Assembly: GCA_022376465.1 (NCBI GenBank)
Contig: JACDTU010000012.1
Location: 1,302,001-1,366,000, forward strand
DNA: 64,000 bases
From: Cubamyces lactineus
Lineage: Eukaryota; Basidiomycota; Agaricomycetes; Polyporales; Polyporaceae
Direction: 5' to 3'
Shown piece after piece: positions 34,134 to 46,000 of the stretch. The notes under the pieces are model-generated. The model saw only the letters and a program-made list of their open reading frames with translations. It was not told the origin of the DNA and did not search any database. The first letter of the stretch is position 1, and every line of letters begins with the position of its first letter. The position numbers were made by a program, and so were the translations under genes.

Positions 34134-34587
34134 CTCCGTCGGTGTATATCGATTGTAGATGCTCCACAAAGCTGCTGTGTGCGAGTTGAAATAGAAAAGA
34201 GGTGCTCGAGTAGTGCTGGGGAGGGCATCAAATACCCTCTGAATCTGATGATAGCTTGACGGGGCTCGAGTTGACTGTCGTTAATCTAAGAGGAGGTTGT
34301 TTGGTCGTGTTATTTTCGGAGGCTGTTGGTAAACAGTGCCAAACTATGACTTATGCAACTCCTCTGAATTCTGTCTCATACTGCCGATGGGGTTCTCAGG
34401 CACGCAGAGCCCGTAAGGGGGACGCAACACCTGGCATGCGAATGAGTTGTGGTCATGTATGGTTGCTGTAGTCCCAGTACTTATCATCTACCCGCTCGGA
34501 ACGGCCCGCAGTGACATTGCTTCTATCGCAGTAGCAGACTGCCGGTTGCTGCCGCCGCCGGGGCCCGGCACCTTGCTCGCGACCACC
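34134..34587. other. Divergent intergenic stretch, F-box gene 6 to reductase
   Basis: About 450 bases between divergent starts; it should contain both promoters. No clear TATA box or other motif. Confidence 0.5.
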
Positions 34588-35650
34588 ATGTCGGACTCAC
34601 CCAAAGTCGTCCTCGTCACCGGTTGCTCTGCTGGAGGTATAGGATTTGCATTGTAAGTTGGACAACCAATGTCTGCCTCACCAATTCGCTACGAGTTGTG
34701 CGGAAGACGCTCATTCTAACCATTGACACCGCCACCTTCTCTTCTCGTGTGGGTAGATGCGAAGAGTACGCCGCTTGCGGGTGCAAGGTCTACGCCACAG
34801 CGCGGAAACTCGAGGCCATGGAAGGCTTCAAGTATCCCGTTGAGCGACTGAAGCTCGACGTGACAAGCGACGAGAACGTGCAGGAGGTCGTTGCAACCAT
34901 CATCGAGAAGGAAGGCAGAATCGACGTCCTCGTCAACAACGCCGGCGTCCTCAGCTCGGGTGCGTAGTACCAGCAGAACACCCGCAAGATACTGTCAGCA
35001 TGCTGATAGTATGCAATATGTGAAGGGCCGATTATTGACCTCTCCATGGAGGAGATAAAGCGCGCGTACGACGCGAACGTATACTCAGTCATCCGCATGT
35101 GCAAAGCTGTCATCCCACACATGGCCGCCCGCAAAAGCGGGACTATAGTCAACATCAGCTCTCTCCAGGCACACATGTATATCCTCTATCTCCTTTCTTC
35201 CTGCTCACCGACCGCTGACTATCCTCTCACTTACGCAGCCCCACACCGTGGGCAGGTATCTACGCATCGACGAAAGCAGCGATGCAGTCCCTCACCGAGA
35301 CGCTCTACATGGAATGCACCCCGCTCAACATCTCCGTCGTGCTCGTCGTCACCGGCGCCGTGCGCTCGAACCTCTCGAACAACCGCCTCCAGACCTTCGC
35401 CGGTCTCCCCGAGAACAGCCTGTACAAGCAGTTCCTGCCGAACATCCTGGAGCGCATCAGCGTCAGCCAGGGCACGGACAGCATGCCCACCGCGGAATAC
35501 GCGCGGCGCGTCGTAGGCGCGAGCCTTCAGGAAAAGCCGCCGCGGTCCTTGATGCTGGGTGGGAAGACGCTGATGTACCGTGTGCTGTTGTGGCTCCCGC
35601 GAGGCCTCACCCTGTGGCTCCTGTGGCGGCGATTTTCTGGTACACGCTGA
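34588..35650 (+). CDS. Short-chain dehydrogenase/reductase, AYR1-like
   Basis: Exons 34588-34652, 34757-34959, 35026-35176 and 35239-35650 give 276 residues. The N-terminal Rossmann motif reads VVLVTGCSAGGIGFAL; the TGxxxGIG signature has one extra residue, as in many fungal AYR1-like proteins. LDVTSDENVQ supplies the adenine-pocket Asp, NNAGVLS is the NNAG motif, IVNISSLQ carries the catalytic Ser, and YASTK gives Tyr and Lys. The C-terminus is hydrophobic and basic (YRVLLWLPRGLTLWLLWRRF), consistent with membrane or lipid-droplet association. Yeast Ayr1 reduces 1-acyl-dihydroxyacetone phosphate with NADPH in phosphatidic acid synthesis; that substrate is only inferred. Confidence 0.85.
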
Positions 35651-36418
35651 GCGCCGCACTGTGTCTCCAGGATTTGCTTGATGCATCCCATGTGTATGTT
35701 GTGAACTCATTGCTTGGTATCTATATCGAATGGACTTGTCATAGGAACGTACCTGAGGAGTGATTAACATCGTTAGACTATCTGGGAGCAGCTCGCGGAC
35801 AGTGGCACAAAGGTTGGCAACATATACGGGTATCTTGCGATTCAGTTTCGGCGGAGCAGCACAAGACATGACCTACATGAAGCGTCTCGTATCCAACGTG
35901 GAAGAGAGAGCGGCGGCGTACGTCGCGCATGGGAGGTTAATGGGGAGGGCGCAAAGGGAATAGGGGTCATGAGAACGCTACAACATACAGAGGGTGAACA
36001 TGGCAAGGGGATTGGGGGGATGAATGCGTGATAGCACCGGCGCGGACGCACGCTTGTGCAATTGAGGATGGAGAGAGGTTGAGTGGGTAGGTAGTAGGCA
36101 AAGGGATATGGACCGGGGAGGGGGGAGTGGGGAAGATGTGACGGGGTCTGACGGACGGAGAGGATGTGGTTGCGGGAAGGGAGAAGAGCTGTGGCTATCT
36201 GCAGAAAGGAACACGGAGTAAGAAGCGTTAAGAGATACATGACATGAGGTACCCATAAGTGATGAAGAAAGATGATATCGAGTCCCGCGCCCCTATAATC
36301 TCAAGGAGAGGCGCATCTCCCTCCTACCCGCCTCCTAACCAGAAGACACGAGCGCCGTGAACAGCTTTCGCGTGGAGGAAAGGAGTCCAAGAAGGAGTAC
36401 AAGAATGTGCATTACTTA
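35651..36418. other. Convergent intergenic stretch, reductase to ATG4
   Basis: About 770 bases between convergent stop codons. A purine-rich tract lies around 36060-36200 on + (GGGGAGGGGGGAGTGGGG). Overlapping short frames look like chance. Confidence 0.5.
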
Positions 36419-39400
36419 TCAGAAGTCGTCCCCATCATCCACAAGGATGCCCTTGACACCCCCGCTCTGCGTCCGTCCGCCGTCGCGCGCCTTCGCGGTC
36501 CGCATCTGCGGAACACGCTTGCCCTGCGCCTGGGGCTGAGGCGGCGCGCCTGCCTCTGTCTCCACCTCCTCCGCCGGGTGCGTCGCCGGGAACGGATACT
36601 GCACCTGCGCCTCTTGGTGCGGCGCCGAGCGCGGAGTCTTGGCCGAGCTCGAGGAGCCCTTCTTCGATTTCCGCCGCGCCTTCTCCGTGCTTGCCGACGT
36701 TGACTTGCTTGCTACCGAGCTCGTCGAACGTTCATGGGAGATTGAAGGCGGGACGGGGGCGGATGTCCGACCGGATGGCGGCGGAGACGCACTCTCGGGA
36801 CGACGCATGCGAAGGTTCGCGGGCTCCGATTCGGATATCATTTGCGGGGTTGGGAACTCGGCGGGATCTTCCCACTCCTCGTCGTCCTCGTCGTCGAAGC
36901 TGAGCGAGTCTTGAGAAGACTGAGTGGACGGCTCGCGCTTCATGGCCTCCGGCGCGTCGATGTCGAACGAGGCCTTGCCCGCGCTCGGCGTAAGAGGCGC
37001 GATAGGATCGTCCTCGGTGTCGACTTCGGACTTGACGCTGCCCGCGCCGGCGTTGGAGCCATGCACGCTGCCCGCAGGAGAGTTCCCGAGAGAGAACTCG
37101 TCGTCATCGGGCATATCGATGTCAGGTTCTGAGATAGACTCGAGGCCCATGTCGTCCGAATCCGAAGGGTACTGTGGAGGCTCGTTGGACAGAGAAAAGA
37201 TGGACTTGTTCGTGCGGAAAAGCTGGTGTCGCCAATATTGGCATCAAACCCTTCCACGCACTGCATACAAGACAAAAACGCACCTCCAAGATTCTCTCTT
37301 TCAGATCCAGCCACTCATTCTCGTCCTTGCATAGGAACCCAAGCAGCATGCTGGGGTCAAGTCCCGACAGTGGCATCTTCCTCACCCTGTCACAATGGAA
37401 AGTCTTCAGTTCAGAGGGTGAGTAGGCTGTAACGTAGTGCCGCTGGATCGGGTCGAGGTCCGCGCCCAAGCCAAGTTCACGCGAGTCCATCTCTGCCGAG
37501 TCATCCGGGAGCACACTCGACGATTGCCAACGAGTGTGCATATGAGAGTTCGACGATTCGGACTGAGACGTAGACGCAGAGGACGTAGACAACTGCTGCT
37601 GCAGAGGCGAGGGAGAATGGGCCGGGGACCGGTAAGAGAAGGACGAGCCCGACGTCGTTCCGCTCGTGCGGCCAGAAAGAGGCGAGGTAGGCGAGCGCAC
37701 GTGGTGCGACGGACGGAAAGTCCTCTCTCGGTCCCGCTCACGGTCAGAGCTGTACGCTTCAGGTGAACCCTGGCGCTCCCAGCTATCGCCGCTGCGGGGA
37801 GGAGGGCGCAGAGGGACCGCAGGACGCGCATGATGCGGGTCCAAGTAGAAGAGATTGTCGGCCTGCGAACCGACGAAGTAGTATGAAGAGGAGGGCCGGC
37901 CGCCTGCGATGCCGACAGATTGGGGGAAGGTATACAGCGTCTGCGTGGCGATATGTGGCGTTAGAGTGTGGCAAACGTAGACCCCCAAACCGTGTACAGA
38001 CCTTGATGGTGTTATAATACAAGGGATTGACACCCTCGATACCGAGGCGAATGCCAATTAGCACTAGGACAGCGCGATCGCCCCATTCCATCCGGCTGGG
38101 GCCGTGTCTGCGAGTTGAATACATTGCCGAGCGAGACGCTGCGTAGACGTCTGACTCATACAGCACGCCGTCCACAGCAACGGCGACCCCGAGACCAGCT
38201 TGGGGAAACGCATGTACAAGGGTCCTAGACAAACAATCATCAGCTCAGAGACGAGGAGCACCACACAAGCACCTACTTGATCGCACCGGCAGCGGTACTA
38301 GGACCGAACCATTGTCCAACATCTTTCCCGAGATCCTTGCCTACTAGGGCCATCCGGTGGACGCTGAAAGGGCAGAGAGGAGAGGGGCTGTCGAAGAACC
38401 ATGTGATGATTTGTACATATGTCGCATAGTCGGCAGTATACACAGGATGTGGTGGGCGCCGCCAGTCTACAGATTGTTTGGCTTCAGCCACATTTGGAAT
38501 GATTGATATACGTACCTCTGCCTAGATGAAGGTGCAGGAGGGCGTTCGCAAGTAGCGACTGCCCGGTGCGCAGCATACAGCCCCACCCCGCATCAGTCGT
38601 CCACCCTTTCTCCCCGCCTAAGGGCCAATTCCACTTCTTAGTGGGCGGACTGCTCGGGACCCCCGTGGGATTATCGGAAAGCTCGGCATCGAGCGCAGCT
38701 AAAGTGGTGTCGCGTATAGGGAAGAACTGAGAGCGATAAGTGAGCCATATACGAGAAGTGAAGTCGGCGTAGAAAACAGGGGGCCAGTTCTTGGATGGAT
38801 CCTTGGAAGGGCCCGCCGAAGCTGGAAGAGACTGAGAAAGCGATGGATCTGGTGGCGCGGCGTTGGGGGCCACAGGGGAAGATGAGGTCGAAGAACGGAA
38901 GGAGGACGGCGACCTACGCGAGTCACTCGAATTGCGCCGGCCAGGGCTTGCAAGAAGATCGGGCGCAGGAGGCGGGCTTGGCTCGTAGCCAGGGTGTTGC
39001 ACGCCGAGCAGCCAGATTGGATCCGGGCACTTATCGGGCGTCGCGTCGCTGTCGAGCAGATAGCGCATGGCCTTGTCGAGGTGGCCCTTTCCGTGCCGCG
39101 CCGCAGTGAGCAGGGCAGACCCTTTGCCCTTGGGCGAGACAGACGCGTTGAGATGCTGCTGGGATAGCAGCGAGGGGAGGGTGAGGTCGGTCGAAGACGT
39201 GCTGAAGGTGTGTGCAAACCACCCAGAAAGGCGGGTGGGCAAGTCGCTGAGACGTGAGTTGGAACCGGGAGAGGAGTAGTATGGCACAGACGAGTAATTG
39301 TCCGATGCAGGCCGCTCTGAGCGCGTTCGTGGCCGAGGAATGTTGACGGGCTCAACAATGACGGGAGTCTCGTCCGCTGCGTCCTCACCGTCGCGCGAAA

Positions 39401-39680
39401 CGTCTCCCGGATCTACATCCTGCGACTGACGACGGCTTCCAGCATCTCTGAAGATCGAACCACGGCGGCCTGGCTTCTTGTGTTTTGGAGTTTCGGGGAT
39501 TATGGGGCTAGAGGAGGAGGAGCTCGGGGTAGGACTGGCAGAAGGATCGACCATCGACTTCGAGCGGTCGCGCGATGTCTTCTGGAGAAACTTGGGAAGT
39601 TTGGATCCATGACTAGAGGAGTGATTTGAGTTGGTCGGCGACGATGGCGAGGGCGATGTGCGTGATGGTCTGCTCGACAT
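36419..39680 (-). CDS. ATG4: Atg4 cysteine protease (autophagy)
   Basis: Cleaves the C-terminus of Atg8 and later releases it from phosphatidylethanolamine; acts in the cytosol. ATG is 39678-39680 ([12 protein letters not shown]..). The first exon is long: a Ser/Pro-rich leader, then [20 protein letters not shown] and the catalytic Cys in [19 protein letters not shown]. After short introns come [72 protein letters not shown], and [20 protein letters not shown] followed by LDPH with the catalytic Asp and His. Then [20 protein letters not shown], a [12 protein letters not shown] helix and an acidic tail ending DDGDDF. About 165 residues separate DPH from FHC, against about 25 in typical Atg4, and the N-terminal leader is also long. 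All catalytic residues are present. Confidence 0.9.
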
Positions 39681-41335
39681 CGTCGTCGTTGTGGTCAAGA
39701 GTGTGGTCTCACCGCGCGCGCTAGCGTCAAGCTCCCTTGTCCTCTCCCGTCACCACATAACTGTCTGTAACACTAATCTCTACTCCGACTTGCGTCCTTG
39801 TGGCCTATGCAGCAACTCCTGCTAATCTGTACAGACGTTGTTTGGGAGTAGTGAAGCATGAGCCAGTGCTGCTTCATCGAGCAGCCTGCGACGAGCTGCT
39901 GCGCTCGCTTAGTGCTAGGCCAGAGTGCCAATGCCACGCCAGCACCACGATCATTGCTGAGTTCATCTCTAGTCTTCGTCATATCCGTCTAATGAATGCG
40001 CTAAGTTTGCAAGATCGGCTTCTTATCGGGTACAGAGGTGCCGTTTGCTCTGAGCCCACTTGCCTACCACTCGGAATGTGCGAGCTCCTGCAGTTTTATC
40101 AGTTTTATCGGGGAAACATCTTCTCGCCCTTGCATTCTCTATATACACTATACTCCCAAGAGAACCGCAAGGGCGGCATAGTCATCGTCGTGAGGATGCC
40201 CCATATATGTTCGAAGTATGCGTTACAAAGAAGCCGTCTTAATTGCTGACCACAGATGTTGCCCTATAGATGGGTTGCTTGATGAGCAAACCTTTGCGCT
40301 AATGTCAACCTTCGCAGCAGTTACAGGAGACGCATTGCGTAGTCGAGAGTCCTTCAGGATTCGCAGACCTTCGACCAGTTGAGTGCCACATGACCGGCCC
40401 CACCGTGAACTCTCATCTGGTACCATCCTCATGGACAGGCGACACGTAGACAAATCGGATCATCGCTTCGTAAGGAAGTGTCGCATAGTGCTCCTCTCTA
40501 CAAGCATCGAAATGGAGCTCTGCGAGATGTCCCGAGGCGCACTGGGTTTGTCGCATTCGATTGCGAAGAGCCGCGAAATTGCTGCACTTACATGGTGGTG
40601 AGTAGAAGTTCCATCCTCGGCGGAATGACAGAGCTTTGCCCCGCTGCAGCATGTCAAGAACCCTCCGGTTCAGCTACTCCCCACTTTCCGCTTTCGTCCC
40701 TCTGTGACCACTGGCCTCGCGAACCACTTACACGCCCTTAGCTGAGTTGATGTGGTCAGAAAGCTGAATCAGCATGTAGAGCGCAGCCTCGTGCGCCCCG
40801 AGCTTCAGAGCTGTTGAAGCTCGAATCACTTGCAGGATGGTGGATCATATACACGATTCTTACTCACTCTGTACCTTTGAGAATATTTGCACACTTTCTA
40901 CTATCGTCGTGTATACGTTCCTTGGCGCCAACTGCCTTTGCTTTGCCTGCGTGTTAATGGGCCTCGAACACTTGTGCAATTACTTGTCGTAGTACCCGAC
41001 GCATTACGCAGTAACTATGCATGAGCTACTATTAAGGAGTCGAATGCAACGTGAGTGAGGCTGCGTGAAGCGCTCAGCGTGCATGCATGTGAAAAGCGGT
41101 TACCAGCACCGCCTATTACCCATATTAACTTCAACCGCCCGATCATGACCTACACCGACGCTTGCATGGGGCGGGCCCAGTTATTCCTTGCCACCTTTCC
41201 AAAGTCTTCCTGAGAGCACTGTACGTGCAGCATTCAGAGTCCATATTCTGTCTGAAAACGTGGTATCGCATGCTCATAGCACATCTTCCAGCTTCGTACT
41301 CTTCAGCCATCAGCTACGGTAGTACAAGTTCGACA
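39681..41335. other. 1.65-kb divergent intergenic stretch, ATG4 to dienoyl-CoA isomerase
   Basis: Contains the promoters of both flanking genes. Frames of 60-149 residues (for example + 39800-40249) have no domain, no credible splice structure and no local codon pattern like the real genes. No RNA gene or repeat was recognised. Confidence 0.5.
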
Positions 41336-42563
41336 ATGGCCGACTCCTACAACCATTTGTCGGGTACACATGTAAAGGTGTCGACGCCAGCACCATATGT
41401 TGCCTTGGTTGAACTTGACAGGTATGTACCTACTAACCGTATAGACGCACATGATCAATTCACCTCACGGTCCTGAATGCAGAAACCCCGTGAATGCTTT
41501 CCATGAGCCGTAAGTTCAGTGGTGGCTGGCCTACGCGAACACACCATAACGAAAGCTGGGTGCCAGATTCTGGACGGAACTTGGGCAAGTATTCGGCAAG
41601 ATCAGCCAAGAACCGACCGTTCGGGTGGTGGTCCTGGCATCCGCCCTCCCCAAGCTGTTCTCAGCTGGGATTGATTGTAAGGATACAACTCCTGTGCGGC
41701 TTGTACGAAGGGTTGACGCTTCGGGGCCCTCTTTTACAGTTACAGCGCTGACAATTCATCAAGGAAGCGACCCTGCCCGAACCGCCTTTCTCATGCGCAA
41801 GCACATCCTCAGCTTCCAGGACTGCATCTCGGCCATAGAGCGTTGCCCGTACCCGGTCATAGCGGCCACGCACGGCGTTGCATATGGGCTTTCTATCGAC
41901 ATCATCTCCGCCTGCGACGTGCGCTACGCCGCCTCAAACGTGCTCTTCGCCATAAAGGTGCGCCTCGTTCCATGTAGCACCGACATAGCGCCCCACATGA
42001 CGCCTTACACTGACTCGACTCTGAATTGTACCGACTAGGAAGTCGACGTGGGCTTGGCAGCCGACATCGGGACGCTCGCGCGTCTCCCCAAGATCGTGGG
42101 CAACCATAGCCTGGTGCACGAGCTCGCCTACACCGGACGCAACTTTTCTGCCGCAGAGGCAGAGAAGATGGGCCTCGTGTCGCGCGTGGTCGAGGGCAGC
42201 CGGGACGAGGTGGTCGCCGCGGCGCTCGAGCTTGCGAAGCTCATTGCCGCGAAGTCGCCCGTTGCCGTGGCAGGGACGAAGCATCTGCTGCTGCACGCGC
42301 GTGATCATTCGTGGGTCCCGCATGAGTCATGCTTAGGCTCTTCTATGGGTGCTGACGCTCATATCGACGCTACAGCGTCCGGGAGAACTTGAAGTATACA
42401 GCTACTTGGAATAGCGCCATGTTGCAAACGCAGGTTCGTAACAAATCGTGTAAGATCGGCGTAGAGGATGTACTAACCGCGATGTTAGGACCTCATGGAT
42501 GCCGTCAAAGCTGCCCAGAAGAAACAGCAACCGAAGTTCCGTCCTTTGGGGTCGAAACTGTGA
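41336..42563 (+). CDS. Peroxisomal delta(3,5)-delta(2,4)-dienoyl-CoA isomerase (ECH1-like crotonase)
   Basis: Seven exons (41336-41421, 41483-41509, 41567-41676, 41746-41957, 42039-42310, 42376-42433, 42489-42563) give 279 residues. Crotonase features: VELDRNPVNAFHEPFW, VVVLASALPKLFSAGIDL (first oxyanion strand), CPYPVIAATHGVAYGLSIDI (second oxyanion helix), SACDVRYAAS, and EVDVGLAADIGTLARLPKIV, whose Glu and Asp match the two acidic catalytic residues of ECH1-type isomerases. The protein ends FRPLGSKL; the SKL tripeptide is a type-1 peroxisomal targeting signal. It would isomerise double bonds during peroxisomal beta-oxidation of unsaturated fatty acids. Assignment to ECH1 rather than plain enoyl-CoA hydratase rests on EVDVGLAADIGTL. 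Confidence 0.88.
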
Positions 42564-43023
42564 TGTCGTACCTCCAACTCTTGTGACAGTTGCGTTGTAC
42601 TGTAGGTTCGAGACAGATATTTCGCACATCTTGCAGGATGGGCCCAGGTCCCGTCATGCTCCACAAGACGCGTTCTAGATTCGGTCGAGAAGACTGACAG
42701 GTAGGCGGCCCCAGATACACCAGTTCGGCCATGGACTGGCCGATGAGAGTTCGTGACAAAACGATCAGCCCCGTAGCCGATGGCTCGGACGCACTGGGAA
42801 ACTATTCGTCGCATGCCTCTATCAGCCGGTCGCTCCCGTTATCCTGTCTCTCTCACGGGAAGTTACTGGCAGCCGTGGCGCGACGGCTTCGTGAGCTTCG
42901 TACTGCACACGCCCACCGGGCGTGGGTCGTATTGGCCCCTAGCATCTGACGCATATATCTGAAGGTCGGCGCGGGATGCTTAGCTCTCACACCACTGCAG
43001 GGCGAAGCGACTCTTGCACCTAC
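42564..43023. promoter_or_regulatory. Upstream region of the nitrite reductase gene
   Basis: 460 bases between the SKL-protein stop and the nitrite reductase ATG, both on +. It must hold the terminator of the first and the promoter of the second. Nitrogen-regulated promoters in fungi carry GATA-factor sites; GATA and TATC cores occur here but not in a convincing cluster. Confidence 0.35.
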
Positions 43024-46000
43024 ATGAGCATCATGTCCGCAGCTCCGCGCGAAACCGTAGTGGTCGTCGGCTTGGGTATGGTCGGGATTGGTAAGTTGTG
43101 GTGACCGCAATTTGTCTTGAGGCGTTCTGATACTGATACCCCTCGCTCTGTTTTGTAGCTTTCATAGAGAAGCTGTTGGACCTAGACACTGAACATCGCT
43201 ACCGTATCGTAACGTGCGGCGAAGAGACTCATTGTAAGCACACAGCCTAATCTCTACCACTAGACAATGCCTTCGCTCACTATGCATCGAATTACAATGC
43301 GTTTAGTGGCGTACAATCGAGTCGCTCTCACGGAGTATTTCCAGCACCGAAATATCGAGAAGCTTTATCTCAACTCACGTAGGTCGTCTCGCACACTCAA
43401 TGTTTCTCATGGTAGTATGCATGAACTAAAGCGAGGGCCTCGTGATAGCGGAATGGTATCAAGAACAAGACCCGGGACGCTTCTCGTTCTATACAGGAGA
43501 GGCGGTTGTGTCTCTCGACACTGAGTCTCGTACTGTCACTACCGACACCGGGCGCATAATCGCGTACGACCATTGTGTGCTGGCCACCGGCTCGGACGCA
43601 TCGTTACCAGCGTATGCTGATTTGTCCGTTCCGGGCGTCTTCGTATACCGCAATATCTCGGATATCAACAAGCTGCTCAAATGGGCGGAGATGGAGGGAA
43701 TGGAGGGCTGCTCGGTGACTGTTTCTTCGTGACGACGATGGAGCTTGCGATGCTGACTGGCGAGTTCTAGGCTGTGGTTATTGGTGGAGGGCTCCTTGGT
43801 CTCGAAGCCGCTAAGGCGGTGTACGACTTGCCCTCGGTGAAGGACGTTACGATCATCCACAGGCAGGCATACCCGCTCTCCCGTCAGTTAGACGCGCAAG
43901 GGGGAGAGATTGTCCTCCGACGCATCGAGTCAATGGGTGTGACTTTCCTGGGCAGTACCACGGTCCAGAGTATCCATACAGACGACAAGGGTGTCCTTGT
44001 TGGCCTTGAGCTCGCAGACGGGACAACACTCAAATGTGGTATCGTCGTGTTCGCGATCGGCATCACACCTCGAGACGATCTTGCGCGCAAGACCGGCCTG
44101 GCCTGTTCTACCCGCGGGGGAATCATCGTAGATGACCATCTACAGACGAGCGTGAAAGACGTGTATGCCATCGGAGAATGTGCTAGCTGGAAGGATAATA
44201 CGTACGGGCTCATTGCACCCGGGATCGAGATGGCCGATATCCTCGCCTTCAACTTCACCCAGGCACGGACGCAGGTCGGGAGCTTCAAGCTGCGCCAAAT
44301 GGTCGATATATTCCTCTTATTCGCTTCCCTATTTGCACTCGCTGACTCTTGAGGGGGGCCTACGATCCAGAACAACCCGGACTTGTCGACAAAGTTGAAG
44401 CTCATGGGTGTCGATGTTCGCACTACTTAGTCTCTCGGCTCGCTTCCCGGCCAGCCCGCCGCTCACCGCTGCTATTGTTCTCTAGGTAGCTTCGTTCGGC
44501 GACTACTTCGCGGAGAGGCGCGTTCGCCCGATCACGCCCAATAGGCGGACTGTCAAAAAAGGCACCCTCGCTCAAGATCCGGCGGGAAGTGGTGTCGAAG
44601 AGGCACATAAGCCACACGACGCGTCCTCGCCCAAGAAGCGCCATGGTGCAGCGGCTGCGGCAGCCGAGGGGCCCGTGGAAGCAGTCACCTATCGCGATCC
44701 CTTTGGAGGTGTCTATAAGAAGTATAGCATCGCGCGCAGTTCCTGAGTCTTGTTCGCCGTCGCTGACCGCTGACCGCGCGCTGGTGCTGCGGGGTTTTGC
44801 AGATACATCTTCAGCGCGGATGGCAAGTATCTGCTGGGCGGAATGATGGTGGGCGATGCGTCCGAGTACGCTAAGCTGGTCGCGATGGTCAAGAAGAAGG
44901 TCGGTTTGAGCATGAAGTCTCCATGGCTGGGTGTAACCTTCTCTGGCGCCGCATACAGAAGGCACTCGATGTGCCTCCTTCACAGTTCATCATCGGCTCG
45001 CGCACCGGCCTTGATGACTTGGGAGCAGACCTCGACGACGATGCGCAGATCTGCAGCTGTCATGTGCGTTGTACCCTTATGCCATTAGATTTTCCCTTCA
45101 CCATGACAGTCGCGAGCTCACTAGAGAAACCATATAGAACGTGTCGAAGGGCCGCATCGTACAATGCATCAAAGATGGAGTGCAGAGCGTAGCCGACATC
45201 AAGAAAAAGACCAAGGCCGGATCTGGATGTGGCGGCTGTACGTGTACCTTCACTTGCATGCCGACAACGCAGTTCCGCCCGTGAACAACCTTGGCTGACA
45301 TTTCCGAGCTACGCAGGCGTTCCCCTCGTAACGAACATCGTAAAGGTATTTTACTTCACACGCGTAGTTATACAGGGATGAAACAACTGGCCTTCTACAT
45401 CCAGGCTGAGCTGAAGAAGGCAGGCGTTGCTGTAAGCAATCACCTATGCCCGCACTTCGCATTGTTCAGGGCGGATCTATTCAATGTGGTCAAGTAAGGT
45501 TGATTCTGCTCCCTGGGAGGACGAAAGCTAAGTTCTCTGTAGAGTCAAGAAGCTGAAGACAATGCCAGACATCATGAAGGCGGTGGGCACCAACCCTAGC
45601 GCCATCGGGTGCGAGATCTGCAAGCCTGCCGTTGGGAGCATCTTATCCTCGTTGTGGAACGAGCACGTTATGGACCCCGTGCATCACTCGTGAGTGCTAT
45701 GTGCAGCTCTTGTTCGGTTCATCATCGATAAATGCAATTATGCCCGCAGCAATCAAGATACGAACGATCGGTACGGTTGATCAGAACGTGGTATACGGGA
45801 TTTTGACTCACTGTCAAGCGATAGGTTCCTTGGGAATATACAACGCAACGGTACGTCATTCCGGTAACTCATACTGGCTCACAACCTTATTGAACATGGC
45901 GCGAAACAGGGACTTTCTCTGTAGTTCCGCGAGTACCAGCTGGAGAGGTAAGCTCAGTTGATTGGCCTGACATACAACTGGAGCCCATAGGTTTTGACGA

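Noticed and set aside
35231..35869. 212-codon minus frame
   Set aside because: Antisense to the last exon of the AYR1-like reductase.
39800..40249. 149-codon + frame upstream of the isomerase gene
   Set aside because: No domain, no splice partners, and composition unlike the neighbouring genes.
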